A stretch of DNA of 15,569 nt from Rickettsia typhi (GTDB lineage: Bacteria > Pseudomonadota > Alphaproteobacteria > Rickettsiales > UBA1997), in assembly GCA_945903615.1 (NCBI GenBank), contig CAMDOL010000021.1, forward strand, positions 1 through 15,569, read 5' to 3'. The notes under the pieces are model-generated. The model made no database searches, was not told where the DNA came from, and saw only the letters and a program-made list of their open reading frames with translations. Shown here piece by piece: positions 8,538 through 15,344 of this stretch. Each line of letters opens with the position of its first letter. Position 1 is the stretch's first letter. Position numbers and translations under genes: made by a program.

Positions 8538-9197
8538 TTTATCTAAAATTTCTTGATGACTATCAAAACAAAGCATCGGCTTTTCTTTCTTGGCACTTTC
8601 TTTAACAATCAAATCCCTCGGAACATTTGCTCCTTTGCCATATAAAATTGGCTGACAATTAGAATTAATTGCACATTCAACATCGGTGATGGTGTCGCCA
8701 ACAAACCAAATTAAATCTTTTTCTGGATCAAGACCACTACCTTGTAAAGCCAGATCCACTGGTGCTTTGTGAGGCTTATCAAAAGCGGCATCGCCTGCAC
8801 CAACTATCGCTAAAAATTTATCCGCCATTTTTAAATTTTCCAATTCCATCCGCAAAGTATTACCCATCTTGTTGCTGATTACAAAAAGCAAAATATCCTT
8901 TTGATGTAAAAAATTAATCAAATCAATAGCACCAGATAAAAATTCCATTTTGTCTAAATGCTGCGAGCGATAAGCGTTTTTATAAATTTCTCCCGCCTCT
9001 TGCCATCTCTCGCCAAATAAAGCTGGAAAAGATTCGCGCATCGATTTGTGAATATCAGTTTTGACTTTGTCAATATGCCATAATTCACGATCCATTTTTT
9101 CCATTGTTTCGTTAATGGCGGAGTGGATTAATGGCCAAGTATCAACCAAAGTATTGTCCCAATCAAATATTACTGCCCGAGGGATTTTGTTGTTCAT
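8520..9197 (-). CDS. HAD-superfamily phosphatase (phosphoglycolate phosphatase-like)
   Basis: Predicted cytosolic Mg-dependent phosphatase of the Gph/PGMB-like HAD subfamily; substrate unknown. Numbered from the chosen start, the four HAD motifs are intact: DWDNT near residues 12-16 (nucleophile and acid Asp), VISNK near 109-113, the lysine in DKPHKAPVD near 140, and GDTITD near 166-171. A helical cap lies between motifs I and II, as expected for type C1. I chose the ATG at 9197 because HAD motif I normally begins 5-12 residues from the start. The frame stays open upstream, with an ATG at 9245 and a TTG at 9281 that would add 16 or 28 residues without homologous character. No start has a Shine-Dalgarno. 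The gene converges on trpE and overlaps its last 18 nt on the opposite strand. Confidence 0.88.
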   Translation of the reverse strand: MNNKIPRAVIFDWDNTLVDTWPLIHSAINETMEKMDRELWHIDKVKTDIHKSMRESFPALFGERWQEAGEIYKNAYRSQHLDKMEFLSGAIDLINFLHQKDILLFVISNKMGNTLRMELENLKMADKFLAIVGAGDAAFDKPHKAPVDLALQGSGLDPEKDLIWFVGDTITDVECAINSNCQPILYGKGANVPRDLIVKESAKKEKPMLCFDSHQEILDKLKSLN

Positions 9198-9292
9198 TTT
9201 TGTGGAGGAACTATTGAAAAGAGGTGAAAAATATATTATAGACATTTTAATCGCAACCAAATAATCTCGCGGCTTTCCCAAGTTTAACTAAT

Positions 9293-9330
9293 GGGCACCT
9301 TGAAAAAATTCTAATTTTTTCAAGGTGCCC
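9293..9330. repeat. Perfect 38-bp palindrome flanked by CTAAT direct repeats
   Basis: Arms of 18 nt, GGGCACCTTGAAAAAATT at 9293-9310 and its exact complement at 9313-9330, are separated by only CT. The 5-mer CTAAT lies immediately outside both ends (9288-9292 and 9331-9335), as a target-site duplication would. It sits between the HAD and pdhC genes and ends 17 nt before the pdhC ATG, so a pdhC transcript starting upstream would carry this hairpin next to its start. It has no T-run on either side, so an ordinary terminator is less likely. Confidence 0.8.
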
Positions 9331-9347
9331 CTAATAGAAATTTAATT

Positions 9348-10589
9348 ATGCCAATTGAAATTTTAATGCCCGCACTTTCACCAACTATGAAAGAAGGAAA
9401 TCTTGCTAAGTGGATTAAAAAAGAAGGTGATAAAATTAAAGCCGGAGATGTGATTGCTGAGATTGAAACTGACAAAGCAACGATGGAAGTTGAGGCGGTT
9501 GAAGAAGGAGTTTTGGGAAAAATTTTAGTTGCAGAAGGCACAGAAAATGTTCATGTTAATTCAGCCATTGCACTACTTTTAGAAGATGGTGAAAACAAAT
9601 CAGTTTTAGATTCTTACCAATTAAAATCTGGCTCAGCATTGCAGAATGAAGCCCCAAAGGCTGAACAAAAACCAGTTCAATCATCAGAAAAAATTGCACA
9701 CTTTAGCCACGAAAGAATCGCAATTAGCCCACTTGCAAAAAGAATTGCTGGTGAAAAAAATCTTAATTTATCAACAATTTCAGGCTCAGGCCCAAGAGGC
9801 AGAATTATTAAAGATGATGTTATAAACGCTGCTGGACAAGGATCGGCGCGCAAATCTTCTGGAGTCGTCAGTAGAGATCCGCAAGAATTTCAAGCAATTA
9901 AAAATAATAATGTTCGCAAAGTTATTGCCAAAAGATTGTTGGAATCCAAACAAACTGTTCCGCATTTTTATTTAAGTCTAGATTTAAAAATTGATAAATT
10001 ATTAGAGGTTAGACAATCACTCAATGAGATTGCTGGTCTTGATTCTAAAGGTAATTATGAATATAAAATTTCAGTTAATGATTTAGTCATCAAAGCAGTT
10101 GCACTAGCTCTGCGAGAAGTGCCGACCGCAAATAGTTCTTGGACAGATGAAGCGATTTTGCTTTATAATAATATCGATGTTTCGGTTGCTGTTGCTGTTG
10201 ATGGCGGTCTTTTAACGCCAATCATTCGCAATGCCGATCAAAAATCTATTATAGAAATTTCTAATGAAATGAAAACTCTTGCCAAAAAAGCTCGTGACGG
10301 CAAATTGCAACCAGAAGAATTTCAAGGTGGTGGCTTTAGTATTTCTAACTTAGGAATGTATGGTATTAACAATTTTCAAGCGATTATTAATCCACCACAA
10401 AGTTGCATTTTGGCTGTTGGTGCTGGAGTTCAAAAGCCAGTGATTGAAAATAATGAAATTGCGATTGCAACAATTATGAATGTGACTTTATCTTCCGATC
10501 ATAGATCAGTTGATGGCACGGTTGGAGCCGAGTTTTTAAAGGCCTTAAGAAAATTTATTGAGAGCCCAATTGCGATGTTAATTTCCTAG
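9348..10589 (+). CDS. pdhC: Pyruvate dehydrogenase E2, dihydrolipoyl acetyltransferase
   Basis: Core subunit of the pyruvate dehydrogenase complex; transfers the acetyl group from lipoyl-lysine to CoA. Domains in order: one lipoyl domain (residues 1-80) with lipoylated Lys43 in ETDKATMEVE; a flexible linker; the peripheral-subunit-binding domain at about 124-158 (ISPLAKRIAGEKNLNLSTIS, then GSGPRGRIIKDDV); a second linker; and the catalytic domain from about 187 to 413 with the active-site motif SSDHRSVDG, giving His385 and Asp389. The 413-aa length and single lipoyl domain fit alphaproteobacterial, including rickettsial, PdhC. A branched-chain or 2-oxoglutarate E2 is less likely because the N-terminal MPALSPTMKEGNLAKW pattern is typical of pyruvate E2. 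E1 and E3 genes are not adjacent. The ATG lacks a Shine-Dalgarno and follows a strong palindrome. Confidence 0.95.
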   Translation: MPIEILMPALSPTMKEGNLAKWIKKEGDKIKAGDVIAEIETDKATMEVEAVEEGVLGKILVAEGTENVHVNSAIALLLEDGENKSVLDSYQLKSGSALQNEAPKAEQKPVQSSEKIAHFSHERIAISPLAKRIAGEKNLNLSTISGSGPRGRIIKDDVINAAGQGSARKSSGVVSRDPQEFQAIKNNNVRKVIAKRLLESKQTVPHFYLSLDLKIDKLLEVRQSLNEIAGLDSKGNYEYKISVNDLVIKAVALALREVPTANSSWTDEAILLYNNIDVSVAVAVDGGLLTPIIRNADQKSIIEISNEMKTLAKKARDGKLQPEEFQGGGFSISNLGMYGINNFQAIINPPQSCILAVGAGVQKPVIENNEIAIATIMNVTLSSDHRSVDGTVGAEFLKALRKFIESPIAMLIS

Positions 10590-10627
10590 AAAAAGATATT
10601 GCATTAATTGGTTTTTGCAGATACATT

Positions 10628-10655
10628 TTGCGAACAATATTGCTTAGACGATACT
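10628..10655 (+). promoter_or_regulatory. Possible promoter for the small membrane-protein gene
   Basis: TTGCGA (10628-10633) and GATACT (10650-10655) are 16 nt apart in the 106-nt gap after pdhC, about 40 nt before the next ATG. The match is modest and the gene could instead be read through from pdhC. Confidence 0.3.
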
Positions 10656-10695
10656 AAAAATAAATTAAATTCCCCAACATTCATCCAGTCAAATT

Positions 10696-11055
10696 ATGAC
10701 CAAAACTCTTGAAATCATTTTTATTCTTTTTCTATCAGCTTTTTGTTTTTTCTTCGGTGTGAAATATTCCAAAACCGTTAGAGAACATGCCGGCTGGATT
10801 TTTGAAACCAACGGTGATGAAGTTGAATTGCCGGATTTATCAAATACTCAAAACCCAGAAATGGATATGCAAGTTGATGAAAATGGCAAGGTGATTGAAC
10901 AAGCCGCTCCTCCAGCTGAAGATCAAAATATCGTTCCAATGGTTGAAGAAGGAAGCGATGCTGAGCCAGCAAATGCCGCTGCTCCAGAAAATGATAATAA
11001 ATCTGCCGCTCCAGTGCCAGCAAAAGCTGCTCCTCAAAAACATATCAAAAAATAA
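10696..11055 (+). CDS. Small single-pass membrane protein with Ala/Pro-rich acidic tail, function unknown
   Basis: I do not recognise a family. The 119-aa protein has one hydrophobic, Phe-rich segment at about residues 5-23 with no obvious signal-peptidase site, followed by a basic-aromatic stretch (VKYSKTVREHAGWIF, 22-36), an acidic stretch (DEVELPDL) and, from about residue 69, a low-complexity tail rich in Ala, Pro and Glu that ends in lysines. The positive-inside rule gives no clear orientation, because basic residues lie mainly after the segment. Base composition and codon use look like its neighbours, and a conserved-looking ordered part (1-50) precedes a disordered tail, so it is probably a real gene. 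It lies 106 nt after pdhC in the same direction. Its stop codon is 5 nt before a miniature repeat element. The ATG has no Shine-Dalgarno. Confidence 0.72.
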   Translation: MTKTLEIIFILFLSAFCFFFGVKYSKTVREHAGWIFETNGDEVELPDLSNTQNPEMDMQVDENGKVIEQAAPPAEDQNIVPMVEEGSDAEPANAAAPENDNKSAAPVPAKAAPQKHIKK

Positions 11056-11060
11056 TCTAT

Positions 11061-11156
11061 AGAAACCTCTGAACAACTAAAAATTGATATTTATGCCAAA
11101 AAAGACCAGAAAGATCAATTTTTCTAAAACATTGTTTTAGTTGTTCAGAGGTTCCT
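11061..11156 (+). repeat. Miniature palindromic element, copy 2 (internally deleted, 96 bp)
   Basis: Both termini of the element are present (AGAAACCTCTGAACAAC on the left, the complement of AGGAACCTCTGAACAAC on the right) but about 77 nt of the centre, including the 21-bp hairpin, is missing compared with copies 1 and 3. The junction reads GATATTTATGCC, joining the outer left part directly to the outer right part. The dinucleotide AT abuts both ends (11059-11060 and 11157-11158). It lies between the convergent small-protein and prfB genes and can still form a stem through AAAAATTGAT and its complement ATCAATTTTT. Confidence 0.85.
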
Positions 11157-11157
11157 A

Positions 11158-11192
11158 TACTAACCAACCTGAAATTTTAGGTTGGTTTAGTA
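11158..11192. terminator. Bidirectional hairpin between convergent genes
   Basis: TACTAACCAACCT (11158-11170) pairs with AGGTTGGTTTAGTA (11179-11192) with one bulged T and an 8-nt loop. The right arm includes the stop codon of prfB (11187-11189). The position, between two genes transcribed towards each other, suits a shared terminator. The T-tract is weak on the plus side (TATTTCTTCTTT) and absent on the minus side. Confidence 0.45.
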
Positions 11193-12309
11193 TATTTCTT
11201 CTTTGGCAACTCTTTGACTTAGGGTTGCCATTATAAATCCGTCCAAATCTCCATCTAAAACTAACTGATAATTTCCAACCTCATAGCCAGTTCGTAAATC
11301 CTTAACCATTTGGTAAGGTTGCATCACATATGATCTGATTTGATGACCCCACCCATTATCAGTTTTTCCAGCGTTAATTTTAGCTTGCTCTTCTTCGCGT
11401 TTTCTGATCTCTGCTTCATAGAGTCTTGATTTGAGCATCTTCATCGCTTCGGCCTTATTTCTAATTTGTGAGCGATCAGATTGGCACCCAACCACGATAT
11501 TGGTTGGCAAATGTGTAATTCTAACTGCAGAATCAGTTTTGTTGACATGTTGCCCGCCAGCGCCAGAAGCACGGAAAGTATCTATGCGTAAATCTTTGTC
11601 GAGAATTTCAATATTTATGCTGTCATCAACAATTGGATAAACCCAAATGCTGGCAAAGCTAGTTTGCCTTTTGCCATTGGCGTTAAAAGGTGAGATTCGC
11701 ACTAAACGATGCACGCCACTTTCAGTTTTGATCCAGCCAAAAGCATTAGCAAACCCATTTTGACCAGTAACTTTAATCGTTGCCGATTTAATTCCCGCCT
11801 CATCGCCATCTAAGCATTGCACTAATTCAGTTTTAAAATTGTGTCGTTCGCAAAAGCGCAAATACATTCTAAGTAGCATTGATGCAAAATCGCAAGCATC
11901 GCTTCCACCCACGCCAGAGTTGATCTCAATAAAGCAATCATTTTTATCAGCAGCACCAGAAAATAAACACTCAACTTTGCTTTTGTTGGTCTGAATATTT
12001 AAATCAGCAAGACTTTTTTCAATCTCATTAATTATTGCCACATCATTTTCGCTTTCGGCAATTTCTAATAATTCCAAATTATCTTGAAGGTTCTGTTTTA
12101 AAGAATTGTAGCTATTTAAAGCCGCCTCCACTTGGCTTTTTTCCCGCATCAAGAGCCCAGCTTTTTCATTGTCTTGCCAGTCTAAAGTTTCGACCTGTTT
12201 TTCTAATTCTTGCAGTTTGATTTTAAGATTCCCAAGGTCAAAGAAACCTCGCAATCAATCTTAAAGCTTCTTCGATGTTTATGACTAATGATGTGATTTC
12301 TGCTTTCAT
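11187..12309 (-). CDS. prfB: Peptide chain release factor 2, with programmed +1 frameshift
   Basis: Recognises UGA and UAA stop codons and triggers peptide release on the ribosome. The long frame ending at 11187 has the RF2 hallmarks: SPF tripeptide in RISPFNANGKR (codon recognition) and GGQ in GAGGQHVNKTDSAVRITH (catalysis). That frame has no proper start. On the minus strand an ATG at 12309 opens 23 codons (MKAEITSLVINIEEALRLIA, then RFL) and ends in an in-frame UGA at 12240-12238 within CTTTGAC. Shifting +1 on CUU continues as Asp-Leu-Gly into the main frame, giving 373 aa (E. coli 365). GAGG three nt before CTT is the expected internal Shine-Dalgarno stimulator. This is the known RF2 autoregulatory design: low RF2 gives more frameshifting. 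The gene is therefore intact, not broken. It converges on the small membrane-protein gene. Confidence 0.96.
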
Positions 12310-12318
12310 TTAATTTAG

Positions 12319-12346
12319 TTGTAAGTAGTAAGTTGTAAGTAGTAAG
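12319..12346. repeat. 14-bp direct tandem duplication
   Basis: TTGTAAGTAGTAAG occurs twice in a row (12319-12332 and 12333-12346), followed by a partial third start (TTC). It lies 10-37 nt upstream of the prfB ATG, in its presumed leader or promoter. Confidence 0.8.
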
Positions 12347-12366
12347 TTCATTGTTATTATTGTTTA

Positions 12367-12537
12367 AGGAACCTCTGAACAACTAAAAATTAATATTTCT
12401 GAGGATTTTTTGAGTAGAAATTTCATTACTTTTTGGTGGAATATTTCCATATTTCACCAAAATAATGGAATTTATGCCAAAAAAGACCAGAAAGATCAAT
12501 TTTTCTAAAACATTGTTTTAGTTGTTCGGAGGTTCCT
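12367..12537 (+). repeat. Miniature palindromic element, copy 3 (full length, 171 bp)
   Basis: Terminal inverted repeats of about 22 bp run AGGAACCTCTGAACAACTAA inward from 12367 and from 12537 (one mismatch: CGGAGG in place of CAGAGG on the right). TA abuts both ends, so a TA target duplication is possible. The central hairpin is decayed: the left arm (12418-12438) is identical to copy 1, but the right arm (12455-12473) is 2 nt shorter with substitutions. Near the right end CTAAAAC-ATT-GTTTTAG forms a small separate stem. No coding capacity. Confidence 0.88.
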
Positions 12538-12620
12538 TATGGAAGTGTGAAATAATAACTTAAACGATTTGCTAAGTATTGCGAAGAGATTTTAAGTGAA
12601 CATTAATTATTAATTATATT

Positions 12621-13394
12621 GTGTTAAAAAATCGAATCATCCCATGTCTTGATGTTGCAAATGGTCGCGTAGTCAAAGGGGTTAATTTTGAAAATTTGAT
12701 TGATGCTGGCGATCCAGTTGCACAAGCAGAATTTTATTCTAAAGCTGGTGCTGATGAGCTTTGTTTTCTTGACATAACTGCCTCTCACGAAAATCGTTCA
12801 ACAATTTTTGATGTGGTTCGCCAAGTTGCTAAAGTTTGTTTTATTCCTTTTACTGTTGGTGGCGGAATACGCAGCACTGAAGATATTCGCAATCTTTTGC
12901 TTTGTGGTGCCGATAAAGTTTCCATCAATAGCGCTGCGGTTTACAATCCTGAGTTGGTCAGGCAAGCGGCAAAAAAATTTGGTAGTCAATGCGTAGTAGT
13001 TGCAATTGATGCCAAAAAAAATATCACTAAAAATCAACAAGGTAATTTTGAAATTTTTGTTAAAGGCGGCAGAGAAGCCACCGGCATTGATGCAATAGAA
13101 TGGGCAAAAAAAATGCAAGATTTTGGTGCTGGCGAAATTCTTTTAACTTCAATGGATAAAGACGGAACTAAGTCAGGATATGATTTGGAATTAGTTTCAG
13201 CAATTTCATCACATTTAAATATTCCTGTAATTGCTTCTGGAGGAGTTGGAAATTTAGAACATTTAGCAGAAGGAATTAGAGCGGGAGCGTCTGCAGTTCT
13301 TGCTGCTTCCATTTTTCATTTTAAGACTTATTCTGTTAAAGAAGCGAAAGAATATTTATTGAAAAATAATATTGCGGTTCGAGTTTCATTCTGA
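12621..13394 (+). CDS. hisF: Imidazole glycerol phosphate synthase cyclase subunit HisF
   Basis: With HisH, converts PRFAR and ammonia to imidazole glycerol phosphate and AICAR, the fifth step of histidine synthesis, which also feeds purine synthesis. It is a full 257-aa (beta-alpha)8 barrel. Seen: the opening [20 protein letters not shown] with catalytic Asp11, VGGGIRS near 79-85 (phosphate binding), catalytic Asp130 in [21 protein letters not shown] near 174-188, and IASGGVGN near 205-212. GTG at 12621 is chosen because the family starts just before this motif; no Shine-Dalgarno precedes it. No other his genes are in the window. The final residues SF and the TGA stop are encoded inside a palindromic repeat, so the C-terminus has probably been rewritten by the insertion. 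Confidence 0.96.
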   Translation: MLKNRIIPCLDVANGRVVKGVNFENLIDAGDPVAQAEFYSKAGADELCFLDITASHENRSTIFDVVRQVAKVCFIPFTVGGGIRSTEDIRNLLLCGADKVSINSAAVYNPELVRQAAKKFGSQCVVVAIDAKKNITKNQQGNFEIFVKGGREATGIDAIEWAKKMQDFGAGEILLTSMDKDGTKSGYDLELVSAISSHLNIPVIASGGVGNLEHLAEGIRAGASAVLAASIFHFKTYSVKEAKEYLLKNNIAVRVSF

Positions 13395-13477
13395 GCGCAG
13401 CGAAGTATCTCGTGAGACGCGCTGTGAACCAAGACCGAATATTTGTTTCATAAGATCCTTCGCTACGCTCAGAATGA
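13386..13477. repeat. Palindromic interspersed repeat overlapping the hisF stop codon
   Basis: Two 25-nt arms, TCATTCTGAGCGCAGCGAAG plus TATCT (13386-13410) and AGATCCTTCGCTACGCTCAG plus AATGA (13453-13477), are complementary at 23 of 25 positions, around a 42-nt spacer. The arms are much richer in GC than the surroundings. I recall very similar CTGAGCG-AGCGAAG palindromes scattered in unrelated bacterial genomes, which suggests a mobile or REP-like origin. The left arm contains the last sense codons and the stop of hisF. As a hairpin it could end hisF transcription upstream of virD4. Confidence 0.85.
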
Positions 13478-13510
13478 CAATATGAATTTATTTTAAAATC
13501 TTAATCACAA

Positions 13511-15322
13511 ATGGCTGACGATATTGCTGCGGTGCGGCATTTAAGAAATTTTGTTATTATTTCTTTTCTAATCATAGTGGTTTTGCTTGGTTGTTTTTAT
13601 GCAACTGGAATTTTGGTTTTGGTGAGCATTAACAATGATTGGAAGGTAGTTAAGGCTTATTTGAATTTTACTTTGGTTCAGCAATTTTGGGCATTGACCA
13701 AAGCAATGATGAATTATTGGGTCTTTTATTTTCAGCATTACGGCCAATTAAAATTTGAAAGTTATAATTATTTTGTTCCCAAACTTTGGGTAGCAACATT
13801 TTTTCCTTATACAACTTTAGGAATTGTCTGCATTATTTTCAGAGCACCCCTCGCCGATTTTCGTCCCTTCAAAAAACCTGAATCAATTCACGGCACTGCA
13901 CGCTGGGCAGAGGCTCGTGATGTAAAAAAAATGGGTTTGCGATCAAAGCATGGAATGCTCCTTGGTAAATATAAGGGCAAGTTTTTGGTGGCTGATGGCT
14001 ATCAACATTGTTTATTATTTGCGCCAACAGGTTCTGGTAAAGGTGTTGGATTTGTTATTCCCAATTTGCTGTTCTGGCGCGACTCAGTGATCGTTCACGA
14101 TATTAAATTAGAAAACTACGAAATAACTTCTGGCTGGCGACAAAAGCATTTGAAGCAAAAAGTATTTTTGTGGAATCCGGCTGATCCAGACGGAATTTCC
14201 CATTGCTACAACCCAATGGATTGGATTAGTAAAAAACCCGGAAAGATGGTCGATGATGTGCAAAAGATTTGTAACTTTTTATTACCCGAACAAGAATTTT
14301 GGCAAAACGAAGCGCGCGCTTTGCTTTGTGGTGTGATGCTTTATTTAGTTGCTGACGATAACAAGCCAACCACGCTTGGCGAGGTTGTGCGCACATTGCG
14401 CAACGATGATGTGGTTTATAATTTGGCAGTAGTTTTAGATACGATGGGTAAAAAAATTCACCCAGTTGCCTATATGAATATTGCCGCTTACTTGCAAAAA
14501 CCAGATAAAGAACGCGGCTCGGTTACTTCCACCGCCAACTCATCTTTGGAACTTTGGGCAAACCCACTCATTGACACCACAACCGCAACTTCTGATTTTA
14601 ATTTAAATGAATTTAAATTAACTCCTCACACTTTATATGCTGGTTTAACCCCAGATAACATTAGTCGTTTGAAGCCTTTGATGGGAATTTTTTATCAACA
14701 AGCGGCAGCATTTTTTACTGCTCACACCCCAAAACCAAATGAAAAAATTGGTGTTTTGATGTTAATGGATGAGTTTCCAACTTTGGGCAAGATGGAGCAG
14801 TTTCAAGCTGGAATCGCTTATTTTCGGGGTTATCGTGTTCGTTTATTTTTGATTATTCAAGACACCGAGCAGCTCAAAGGAATTTACGAAGAAAGCGGGA
14901 TGAACTCATTTTTATCGAACTCAACTTATCGGGTTACTTTCGCGGCAAACAATATGGAAACCGCCAACTTGATTTCGCAATTACTTGGCAACAAAACTGC
15001 CACCCAAATTTCTTATAACAAACCAAAATATTTAGATTTAAATCCGGGCTCCAGATCACTGCATTTATCTGATACACAAAGAGCTCTGCTTTTGCCGCAA
15101 GAAGTTATCCAGCTACCTCGTGATGAACAAATTTTACTGATTGAATCTGAGCCAGCTGTGAGGTGTTATAAAATCAAATATTACGAAGAAAGAATCTTCA
15201 AAAAACGATTGCTCCCAAAAATTAAAATTCCAGCGCAAGCCCCTTATATGCCGAATCACAGTAATAACAAAAAAGGTAAAGATGATGAAGCACCAAAAGA
15301 AGATAAGGCGGCGCTGAGTTAA
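13511..15322 (+). CDS. virD4: Type IV secretion coupling protein VirD4
   Basis: Inner-membrane ATPase that recruits substrates to a VirB-type IV secretion channel. At 603 aa it fits the VirD4/TraG family. Seen: transmembrane segments at about residues 12-38 and 92-111 with a periplasmic stretch between; the entry motif IHGTARWAEARDVKKMGL (126-143); Walker A in APTGSGKGVG (171-180); VHDIKLENYEITSGWR (195-210); and Walker B in LMLMDEFPTLGKM (416-428). The C-terminal tail from about 578 is lysine- and glutamate-rich and disordered. No virB8-B11 or relaxase gene is next to it on the visible side; hisF precedes it, so it is unlinked or at the start of a cluster beyond the window. Its TAA stop lies within TTAAGGAACC, the outer end of the miniature element, so the tail may have been shortened or altered by insertion. 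No Shine-Dalgarno is seen. Confidence 0.95.
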   Translation: MADDIAAVRHLRNFVIISFLIIVVLLGCFYATGILVLVSINNDWKVVKAYLNFTLVQQFWALTKAMMNYWVFYFQHYGQLKFESYNYFVPKLWVATFFPYTTLGIVCIIFRAPLADFRPFKKPESIHGTARWAEARDVKKMGLRSKHGMLLGKYKGKFLVADGYQHCLLFAPTGSGKGVGFVIPNLLFWRDSVIVHDIKLENYEITSGWRQKHLKQKVFLWNPADPDGISHCYNPMDWISKKPGKMVDDVQKICNFLLPEQEFWQNEARALLCGVMLYLVADDNKPTTLGEVVRTLRNDDVVYNLAVVLDTMGKKIHPVAYMNIAAYLQKPDKERGSVTSTANSSLELWANPLIDTTTATSDFNLNEFKLTPHTLYAGLTPDNISRLKPLMGIFYQQAAAFFTAHTPKPNEKIGVLMLMDEFPTLGKMEQFQAGIAYFRGYRVRLFLIIQDTEQLKGIYEESGMNSFLSNSTYRVTFAANNMETANLISQLLGNKTATQISYNKPKYLDLNPGSRSLHLSDTQRALLLPQEVIQLPRDEQILLIESEPAVRCYKIKYYEERIFKKRLLPKIKIPAQAPYMPNHSNNKKGKDDEAPKEDKAALS

Positions 15323-15341
15323 GGAACCCCTGAACAACTAA
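15322..15341 (+). repeat. Terminus of the miniature palindromic element, copy 4
   Basis: AGGAACCCCTGAACAACTAA differs from the termini of copies 1 and 3 by one base. It begins at the virD4 stop codon and then gives way to the palindrome array instead of the usual element interior. The opposite terminus is not visible before the window ends, so this is either an element into which the array has inserted, or a decayed remnant. Confidence 0.75.
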
Positions 15342-15344
15342 TTA

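Larger units (their letters stand above)
12310..12620. other. 311-nt divergent intergenic region between prfB and hisF
   Basis: No gene is visible. It holds a 14-bp tandem duplication (12319-12346), a full miniature palindromic element (12367-12537) and an AT-rich hisF leader (12540-12620) with the run ATTAATTATTAATTAT. Both prfB and hisF must be transcribed from here. TTGCGA (12574-12579) followed after 17 nt by ATTAAT is a weak candidate for hisF. I see no convincing prfB promoter. Confidence 0.6.

Noticed and set aside
9198..9281. 28-residue N-terminal extension of the HAD protein from TTG 9281
   Set aside because: It has no HAD-like character; the frame merely stays open upstream and ATG 9197 gives the usual distance to motif I. 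ATG 9245 cannot be fully excluded.
10778..11076. Two antisense frames over the small membrane-protein gene
   Set aside because: They are translations opposite an Ala/Pro-rich coding sequence, with odd composition and no recognisable domain.
11187..12254. prfB as a truncated gene or pseudogene starting at TTG 12254
   Set aside because: The upstream ATG frame with CTTTGAC is the standard RF2 programmed frameshift, and the product is full length.
1..12537. Miniature elements as full insertion sequences
   Set aside because: At 96-173 bp they have no room for a transposase and carry no meaningful frame.
12798..13312. Antisense and alternate-frame reading frames within hisF
   Set aside because: HisF is complete with both catalytic aspartates at the canonical positions; the others have no motifs.
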